DNA of 27,672 bases. It comes from Rhodothermaceae bacterium. Its GTDB lineage: Bacteria > Bacteroidota > Rhodothermia > Rhodothermales > Rubricoccaceae. Shown piece by piece: positions 22,866 to 27,672 of the stretch; the first letter of the stretch is position 1, and each line of letters opens with the position of its first letter. Below the pieces are notes generated by a model. The model did no database searches, was not told the origin of the DNA, and was given only the letters and a program-made list of their open reading frames with translations. The stretch is from assembly GCA_013003465.1 (NCBI GenBank), contig JABDIZ010000061.1, positions 1 to 27,672 of the forward strand. Reading direction: 5' to 3'. The translations under genes were made by a program, and so were the position numbers.

Positions 22866-23423
22866 TCAGTCCAGCAAGCCATCCGGGAGGCGCACGAGGA
22901 TGCGGGCGGCCCCCAGGTCCACCGCCAGCACGATCTGCGGCACATCCGGGACGAGCACATCCGGCTGCCCGTCGCGGGCCACAACGAGGAGGCGCTGTGC
23001 CCCTCCATCGAACACATCGCGGACGGTGCCGACGGCCTCGGACGCGGGCTCGTCGTTATCGTCCACCTCGACCACAGCAAGGCCGATGAGGTCGTGGAGA
23101 TAGACCTCGCCCTCTTCAAGCGGCGGCAGGTCGTCCTCGTGGGCAAAGACGCTCAGGTTGCGGAGCGACCCGGCCTCCTCCGGCGTCGTCAGTCCCTTGA
23201 GATGGAGCAGGACGAGGGTCCGGCCTTTCTGCGGCTGGAGGCGCACCCGTGCGATGGATCGCTCCGTCGCCGAGGCCGGTGTCTCGCCTACGAACACGCG
23301 GTCCAGGGCGAGGAAGCGATCGGGGTCGTCGGTCTCGGGGAAGACCTTGACTTCGCCGCGTACGCCATGCGTGCGACCGCAGCGGCCCATCAGCAGGAGA
23401 CTATCGGTGACGGCGTTCGGCAT
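22866..23423 (-). CDS. rimM: Ribosome maturation factor RimM
   Basis: The 185-residue protein binds S19 and assists maturation of the 30S head. The N-terminal barrel has LLMGRCGRTHGVRGEVKVFP followed by ETDDPDRF. The PRC-barrel half has EEGEVYLHDLIGLAVVEVDD, GTVRDVFDGGAQRLLVVA and DVLVPDVPQIVLAVDL. It lies between rpsP and trmD as in most bacteria. There is no clear Shine-Dalgarno; a GC-rich hairpin ends 13 nt before the ATG and may limit initiation. Confidence 0.96.
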   Translation of the reverse strand: MPNAVTDSLLLMGRCGRTHGVRGEVKVFPETDDPDRFLALDRVFVGETPASATERSIARVRLQPQKGRTLVLLHLKGLTTPEEAGSLRNLSVFAHEDDLPPLEEGEVYLHDLIGLAVVEVDDNDEPASEAVGTVRDVFDGGAQRLLVVARDGQPDVLVPDVPQIVLAVDLGAARILVRLPDGLLD

Positions 23424-23436
23424 CGGGCAGATACAG

Positions 23437-23467
23437 CGGGGGCCGGTACGGCACGCACCGGCCCCCG
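23437..23467 (-). promoter_or_regulatory. GC-rich intercistronic hairpin before rimM
   Basis: GGGGGCCGGT (23438-23447) and ACCGGCCCCC (23457-23466) form a perfect 10-bp stem, extended by a C-G pair, with a 9-nt loop. On the minus strand it follows the rpsP stop by about 16 nt and ends 13 nt before rimM. No T-run follows, so it looks more like an mRNA stabiliser, attenuator or initiation block than a full terminator. Confidence 0.6.
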
Positions 23468-23482
23468 TGCTTGATTGCGCGT

Positions 23483-24685
23483 TTAGGCGTTCTTGAGTTC
23501 CTCGATGTAGGCTTCGAGACCATCCCAGTCGCCGTCGGCAGCGAGGGCGGCCTGCTTCATCCAGCTCTCTTCATTCGCGGAGGCGGCGCTGGTGCCGCTC
23601 TCGTTGACGATACTGCGAAGCTGCTCCACGTCGGTCCCGGCGAGTTGCGCGAACGTCGTGATGTTGTGCTCGCCCAGCAGGCCGGCGAAGACAGGGCCGA
23701 TGCCCCAGATCTTCGTCAGGTCGTCGTCTTCCGCCGATTCAATCGCAGGCTCTTCAGTCGGCGCTTCCGCGACACGCTCCTCGGCGGCTTCTTCGGACGG
23801 CTCCTGCGCAGCCTCTTCGGCCGTGGCGATGGGAACCTCCTCGGCCTCCACCGTGGCGTCCTCAGCTACTGCCTCTTCGGCCGATGCTTCTTCCACCACG
23901 GCTTCAGCGGCAGGCTCCTCAGCGGGAGCCTCTTCCTCGGCTGCCGCTTCTGTCTGCTCGGCCACGGCTTCTCCCGCCTCGTCGGCAACCGCCTCAGCGG
24001 TCTCGGCTTCGACGGCGGGCTGCTCTTCAGCCGCGTCGGGCGAGGCTTCAGCCACAGCCTCCGGCTCGGCCTCGGCGACGGCGGCATCAGCACCTTCATC
24101 ACCGGCTGCTTCCATCTCCATCTGCGCTTCGGCGGCGCCTTCGCCCTCGTCCCCTTCCGCGGCTTCGGCTGCTGCGGCAGCGTCCTGTGCTTCGCGCTCG
24201 GCGCGCTCGGCGGCTTCGGCCTCCTGGCGCTGCTTGGCGAGTTCGGCCTCGCGGGCAGCGCGCTCCTCTTCGAGCTTCTTGGCCTGCTCGGCGGCCACCT
24301 TGCGCTCGGCTTCGAGGGCCTCGCGGCGGCGGTCCTCGGCCGTCTTGGTCTCGGGCGTCTTGCCCGCGCGGTGCGCCTTGAACGCCTCTACGGCCGCCTC
24401 GATCTCGTCGGCCTCCTTGCCCTTGCGGAGCATATGGAGCCGGAGCATCACGCCCTCTTCGGAGAGCAGGTTGCGGACGGTGTGCGACGGCTGCGCGCCT
24501 TCGCGGAGCCAGTACAGGATGCGGTCCTCGTTGAGACGCACGCTGGCGGGCTCGGCGATGGGCTCGTAGCGGCCGAGGTCTTCGATGAAACGGCCGTCGC
24601 GCGGGCTGCGCGCGTCGGCGGCGACGAGGGCGTAGACGGGAAGCTTCTTGCGTCCCATCCGGCGGAGGCGGAGTTTGACTGCCAT
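23483..24685 (-). CDS. rpsP: 30S ribosomal protein S16 with long acidic extension and C-terminal HhH module
   Basis: Residues 1-80 are a normal bS16: MAVKLRLRRMGRKKLPVYAL, DGRFIEDLGRYEPIAEPASV, RILYWLREGAQPSHTVRNLL. Typical bS16 ends there (80-95 residues), but this frame continues to 400 residues without a stop. Residues about 110-170 are a charged coiled-coil (ALEAERKVAAEQAKKLEEER). Residues 170-318 are almost entirely Ala/Glu/Val and strongly acidic. Residues 320-400 hold a compact module, DDDLTKIWGIGPVFAGLLGE then ITTFAQLAGTDVEQL, a helix-hairpin-helix, ending DGDWDGLEAYIEEL. This ending resembles extensions seen on other ribosomal proteins in some phyla. The ribosomal role is certain; that of the extension is unknown. 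AGGA 9-10 nt before the ATG serves as ribosome-binding site. Confidence 0.93.
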   Translation of the reverse strand: MAVKLRLRRMGRKKLPVYALVAADARSPRDGRFIEDLGRYEPIAEPASVRLNEDRILYWLREGAQPSHTVRNLLSEEGVMLRLHMLRKGKEADEIEAAVEAFKAHRAGKTPETKTAEDRRREALEAERKVAAEQAKKLEEERAAREAELAKQRQEAEAAERAEREAQDAAAAAEAAEGDEGEGAAEAQMEMEAAGDEGADAAVAEAEPEAVAEASPDAAEEQPAVEAETAEAVADEAGEAVAEQTEAAAEEEAPAEEPAAEAVVEEASAEEAVAEDATVEAEEVPIATAEEAAQEPSEEAAEERVAEAPTEEPAIESAEDDDLTKIWGIGPVFAGLLGEHNITTFAQLAGTDVEQLRSIVNESGTSAASANEESWMKQAALAADGDWDGLEAYIEELKNA

Positions 24686-24692
24686 GGTATTG

Positions 24693-24764
24693 GGTTCCTG
24701 GTTGGAAAGTTGAAAGGTTGAAGGTTGGGGGGCTCCGGGCCAGTTGAACCTGCAACCTGGAACC
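24693..24764. repeat. Inverted repeat at the ffh/rpsP junction covering the rpsP ribosome-binding site
   Basis: GGTTCCTGGTTG (24693-24704) pairs at 11 of 12 positions with CAACCTGGAACC (24753-24764). Between them are iterated GTTGAAAGGTTGAAGGTTG-like units. On the minus strand the downstream arm reads CAACCAGGAACC and contains the AGGA used by rpsP, so folding could hide the ribosome-binding site. Confidence 0.65.
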
Positions 24765-24784
24765 GATAAACGTGCAACCGGCGG

Positions 24785-26143
24785 TTAGCGCCCGCCGAGC
24801 CCCATCAGGCCGCCGAGGTCGACGTTGCGGCCTTTGCCCGAGAGCTTGGTCATCGTCTTCATCATCTTCTTCATCTCCCGGAACTGCTTGAGCAGCTGGT
24901 TGACGTCCTGCACCTTGAGCCCGGCGCCCCGCGCAATGCGCTGGCGGCGGCTGCCGTTGATGATCTTGGGGTTCTGGCGCTCCTCGGGCGTCATGCTCTG
25001 GATGATGGCCTCGATGTGCTTGAAGGCATCGTCGCGCACGTCAAGGTCCTTGACGGCCTTGCCGACGCCGGGGATCATGCCGAGGAGGTCCTTCATCGAC
25101 CCCATCTTCTTGATCCGCTGGAGTTGCGTGTAGAAGTCTTCGAGGTCGAAGGTCTGCTTCTGGAGCTTCGACTGGAGCTTCAGCGCCTCCTCCTCGTCGA
25201 ACTGCTCCTGCGCTTTCTCGACGAACGACACGATGTCGCCCATACCGAGGATGCGCTGCGCCATCCGGTCGGGGAAGAACTCGGTCAGCGCGTCGAGCTT
25301 CTCGCCGGTCGAGGCGAACTTGATGGGCTTCTCGACGACGGAGCGGATGGAGAGCGCCGCGCCGCCGCGCGTGTCGCCGTCGAGCTTGGTGAGGACGACG
25401 CCGTCGATGTCGAGTTGGTCGTTGAAGGCCTTGGCCGTGTTGACGGCGTCCTGCCCCGTCATCGCGTCCACGACGAAGAGGATCTCGTCGGGCTCGACGG
25501 CCTCCTTGATCGCCACGACCTCGGCCATCATGGCCTCGTCCACGTGCAGGCGCCCGGCCGTGTCGATGATGACGGTGTCGCGGCCCGTTTTGCGCGCCTC
25601 GGCGACGGCCTCGCGGGCGACGCGGACGGCGTCCTTGGCAGGCGTTCCATCGTCCCCCGTAATCGTGTAGACGGGCACGCCGACCTGATCGGCGAGCGTC
25701 TTGAGCTGGTCTACGGCGGCCGGGCGGTACACGTCGGCGGCGGCGAGGAGCGGGTTGCGGCCCTTGCCCTTGAGCAACGTAGCGAGCTTGCCCGTGAACG
25801 TCGTCTTGCCCGAGCCCTGCAGGCCCGCGATCAGGATGACGTTGGGGAGCCGCTTGCTCTTGTTGAGCTCCACGTGCACATCGCCGAGGAGGAAGACGAG
25901 TTCGTCGTAGATGAGCTTGACGAACTGCTGGCCCGGCGCGACGGCGGTGAGGACCTTGTCTTCGAGGGCGCGCTCCTTGACCTTGTTGGTGAAGTCGCGA
26001 GCGACCTGGTAGTTGACATCGGCATCGAGGAGCGCGCGGCGGACCTCGCGCATCGTCTCGGCGATGTTAAGCTCGTTGATGCGGCCTTCGCCCTTGACGT
26101 TTTTGAGGGCGGCGTCGAGCTTGTCGGATAGAGATTCAAACAT
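24785..26143 (-). CDS. ffh: Signal recognition particle protein Ffh
   Basis: The 452-residue GTPase binds signal sequences of nascent membrane proteins and delivers ribosomes to FtsY. The N domain is residues 1-90. The G domain has GLQGSGKTT at about 107-115, DTAGRLHVDEAMMAEV and TKLDGDTRGGAALSI. The M domain follows the GMGDIVSFVEKAQ linker and includes MIPGVGKAVKDLD, NGSRRQRIARGAGLKVQDVN (SRP-RNA-binding helix-turn-helix) and a Met-rich stretch (MKKMMKTM). It heads the minus-strand operon with rpsP. A Shine-Dalgarno is not evident, and its 160-nt leader is GC-rich and foldable. The SRP RNA gene was not found nearby. Confidence 0.98.
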   Translation of the reverse strand: MFESLSDKLDAALKNVKGEGRINELNIAETMREVRRALLDADVNYQVARDFTNKVKERALEDKVLTAVAPGQQFVKLIYDELVFLLGDVHVELNKSKRLPNVILIAGLQGSGKTTFTGKLATLLKGKGRNPLLAAADVYRPAAVDQLKTLADQVGVPVYTITGDDGTPAKDAVRVAREAVAEARKTGRDTVIIDTAGRLHVDEAMMAEVVAIKEAVEPDEILFVVDAMTGQDAVNTAKAFNDQLDIDGVVLTKLDGDTRGGAALSIRSVVEKPIKFASTGEKLDALTEFFPDRMAQRILGMGDIVSFVEKAQEQFDEEEALKLQSKLQKQTFDLEDFYTQLQRIKKMGSMKDLLGMIPGVGKAVKDLDVRDDAFKHIEAIIQSMTPEERQNPKIINGSRRQRIARGAGLKVQDVNQLLKQFREMKKMMKTMTKLSGKGRNVDLGGLMGLGGR

Positions 26144-26455
26144 AGAAGCCGGTGGGGAGAGAAGCGGGACGCTTCGTGGGGGACTCGTGAGCCGGGAAGG
26201 CCGATACGAGGATCCGGGGCAGAGCCGCTAGAGCGCAGGACCTTCCGCGCAGAGAGGGCGACCGGACCCCGGATCGGGTTCCGAACGGGCAGGCGCTAAA
26301 ATTACATTGGAACGCTAGAGTTCCAGGTGGAGAGGTGGCGAAGAAACGTCTGGCCCCGGCTTCCAGCGCCTTGTCACATCATCTCCCTCGTGCAACTGCC
26401 TTCTACACGTACCGTAGCTTTCAACGACTCCGCCCGAAATACCCTCGAACACCTC
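26144..26455. promoter_or_regulatory. 312-nt divergent intergenic region between ffh and the membrane-protein gene
   Basis: No gene was recognised here. An AT-rich patch, GCTAAAATTACATTGG (26295-26310), is the only one in the region. It contains TAATTTTA on the minus strand (26304-26297) and TACATTGG on the plus strand (26303-26310), each near the TAnnTTTG -7 consensus. It is abutted by a perfect palindrome, TGGAAC-GCTAGA-GTTCCA (26308-26325), a possible operator. Towards ffh lie a 9-bp inverted repeat, GATCCGGGG (26211-26219) and CCCCGGATC (26267-26275), and a small GAAGC/GCTTC hairpin (26161-26175). Confidence 0.4.
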
Positions 26456-27250
26456 ATGCCTCAGCGACACTACAGTGAGAAAGAACTCGGTGCGCTGATC
26501 CAGCGGGCGACGGAACTGCAAGAAGCTGCCGAGGGCACACATGACACCCACCTTTCGCTAGAAGACATCGAGCACATCGCCACCGAACTCGACCTGGACC
26601 CTGCCCACCTCCGCAAGGCGGCGCTCGAACTCGAAAGCCGCGTAGACACCGAACGAGGACCTACCCTCTGGGGCGGCCCCTTTGCCGTGGAGCAGGCGCG
26701 GGTCGCAGACGGTCCCCTCACCGACGAGCAGTGGGAACAGGTTGTGCAGGCCTTACGGCGGTTCACGGGCGGCACTGGAGAGACCAGTACCATCGGCCCA
26801 GCCCGCGAATGGAGTCGCGGCTTTGGAGACGGCAGCATCACCATCGTCCGCACGGGCGTCACCCTCCGACCGCAGGACGATCAGACGACCATCCAGGTCC
26901 GCCATCAGTACGGCGGCGTGATGTTCGTGGCCTACGTACTGGCCTTCTTCGGGGGCGCGGGCGTCGCAGGCATGACCCTCGATGGAGGCGGACTGGCCGA
27001 CCTGCTTAACGTCACGATTGCCGGGGCGAGCGGCGTCGGCGGGCTCGGCGTGGTGCGTGCGTCGGTGTCACTCTGGGCGGCGCGCCAGCAGAAGCGGCTC
27101 CAGCGCCTGGCGGGCCTCGTACACCATACATTCGCGTCATCGATCCCAGTGCCTCCGGTACACGAACCTACGAGGCCGATCCTCGACCTCCCTGAGTCGG
27201 AGGACGCAGCTGAAGACCTCGGGCAGACGAGGCAACGTGTCCGGGGTTGA
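26456..27250 (+). CDS. Unrecognised membrane protein with N-terminal helical module
   Basis: The 264-residue form begins MPQRHYSEKELGALIQRATE. This first 65-residue block (R-x-YSE-x-E ... I-x-RA-x-ELQ ... LSLEDIEHIATELDLDPAHL, then AA-x-EL) is charged and helical, and similar blocks occur at the start of uncharacterised proteins in several phyla. The middle (about 75-150) is soluble and beta-rich. Two hydrophobic segments follow, about residues 152-172 (GVMFVAYVLAFFGGAGVAG) and 181-205, and then a basic helix. The tail is Pro-rich and acidic. An upstream ATG at 26327 adds 43 residues unlike the rest, so 26456 is preferred. The function is unknown; a role in sensing or membrane tethering would be guesswork. 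It precedes infA by 151 nt. Confidence 0.7.
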   Translation: MPQRHYSEKELGALIQRATELQEAAEGTHDTHLSLEDIEHIATELDLDPAHLRKAALELESRVDTERGPTLWGGPFAVEQARVADGPLTDEQWEQVVQALRRFTGGTGETSTIGPAREWSRGFGDGSITIVRTGVTLRPQDDQTTIQVRHQYGGVMFVAYVLAFFGGAGVAGMTLDGGGLADLLNVTIAGASGVGGLGVVRASVSLWAARQQKRLQRLAGLVHHTFASSIPVPPVHEPTRPILDLPESEDAAEDLGQTRQRVRG

Positions 27251-27401
27251 GCGCCTACCTTCGCGGCGTTTGCACGGAGGCCATCCGTTCCGTGCGGACC
27301 CTGAGAGGCTTCTCGCGCGTAGGGATATGCTCAGATCGGTGGGTTCGCGGCATCGCGGCGGCTCCTCCAGATCGGCCTGTTCCTCCCTCCATTCCCCCTT
27401 T

Positions 27402-27620
27402 ATGGCTAAACAGCAACCCATTCAGCAGGAAGGCGTAGTCACCGAAGCCCTCCCCAACGCCCAGTTCCGCGTCGAACTCGACAACGGCCACACCATCCTC
27501 GGCCTGCTCTCCGGCAAGATGCGCAAGTACTTCATCCGCATCCTCCCCGGCGACCGCGTGGACGTTGAAATGTCGCCCTACGACCTCACGAAGGGCCGCA
27601 TCGTCTACCGCTACAAGTAA
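27402..27620 (+). CDS. infA: Translation initiation factor IF-1
   Basis: The 72-residue OB-fold protein has the canonical length. It binds the A site of the 30S subunit during initiation. The sequence is typical: MAKQQPIQQEGVVTEALPNA, FRVELDNGHTILGLLSGKMR, KYFIRILPGDRVDVEMSPYD and LTKGRIVYRYK. ATG 27402 follows a pyrimidine-rich stretch without a Shine-Dalgarno. The 151 nt before it hold no recognised gene; TACCTTCG at 27256 could be part of a promoter. Downstream sequence is cut after 52 nt, so the usual neighbours (rpmJ, rpsM) cannot be checked. Confidence 0.97.
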   Translation: MAKQQPIQQEGVVTEALPNAQFRVELDNGHTILGLLSGKMRKYFIRILPGDRVDVEMSPYDLTKGRIVYRYK

Positions 27621-27640
27621 GCGACTCCGCCCGAACCTGC

Positions 27641-27667
27641 CCCGCGTGTGCCCGCGTGTGCCCGCGC
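27641..27667. repeat. Short tandem repeat after infA
   Basis: The 10-mer CCCGCGTGTG occurs twice in direct tandem (27641-27660), followed by a partial copy, CCCGCGC. It lies in the non-coding sequence at the window edge, so its full length is unknown. Confidence 0.6.
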
Positions 27668-27672
27668 ATTGT

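Noticed and set aside
23890..24200. Frameshift or assembly artefact joining rpsP to a separate downstream gene
   Set aside because: The frame is continuous with uniform Ala/Glu coding from the S16 core to the HhH module, and the middle has no start codon context or change in composition suggesting two genes. A real fusion/extension is simpler.
26144..26307. SRP RNA gene next to ffh
   Set aside because: The conserved GGAAGG...AGCAGCC asymmetric-loop core was not found; the hairpins present have unrelated sequences.
26327..26455. 43-residue N-terminal extension of the 26456-27250 protein
   Set aside because: The extension crosses the likely promoter palindrome and its composition (Trp/Arg/Pro-rich) differs from the rest of the protein.
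1..27672. tRNA genes, CRISPR arrays, insertion sequences and prophage
   Set aside because: No GGTTCGANTCC-type T-arm in intergenic DNA, no regularly spaced direct repeats, and no transposase, integrase or phage structural gene was recognised.

Overview
The window is GC-rich, gene-dense bacterial chromosome and looks core rather than accessory: most genes are housekeeping, and no phage, transposase, CRISPR or tRNA was seen. Two tandem GWxTD-domain proteins with N-terminal TPR-like repeats, a bS16 ribosomal protein with a very long acidic tail plus a helix-hairpin-helix module, ComB, paired amidohydrolases and generally weak Shine-Dalgarno sequences point to the Bacteroidota/Rhodothermota side, most likely a Rhodothermales-type organism. 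That placement is inference from gene content.

Layout. (1) 1-6940 is on the minus strand: a truncated general-stress-like protein, a BI-1 family membrane protein with a terminator, a DAO-type FAD oxidoreductase behind a YhdH-like quinone oxidoreductase, a 48-residue DUF1328 membrane peptide with a strong terminator, and an amidohydrolase - lipoprotein - amidohydrolase cluster in which the second amidohydrolase has lost its metal ligands. (2) 7029-14266 is on the plus strand: inorganic pyrophosphatase, GcvT, then comB-ftsK-purK-purE. Two DnaA-box-like sites lie upstream of comB. (3) 14308-26143 is one long minus-strand series, read from right to left: ffh, rpsP (extended), rimM, trmD, rplS, an MqnA-like protein, smpB, tyrS, then two GWxTD proteins. 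ffh-rpsP-rimM-trmD-rplS is the classical SRP/S16/tRNA-methylation/L19 operon; smpB and tyrS add ribosome rescue and tRNA charging. (4) 26456-27672 is on the plus strand: an unrecognised membrane protein and infA.

The non-coding parts are unusually structured. Two copies of a hairpin repeat with 12-bp perfect inverted ends (4973-5079, 20191-20332) each sit directly before a start codon. Three gene junctions (purK/purE, rplS/mqnA-like, ffh/rpsP) carry a second inverted-repeat type built from GGTTTC/CCGGTTT-like units. A 115-nt nested-stem element (3642-3756) follows an amidohydrolase, and a GC-rich hairpin sits just before rimM. No single locus is clearly a new defence or metabolic system. The best leads are the S16 fusion, the nested-stem element, the repeat families, the DnaA boxes before the ftsK operon and the degenerate amidohydrolase.
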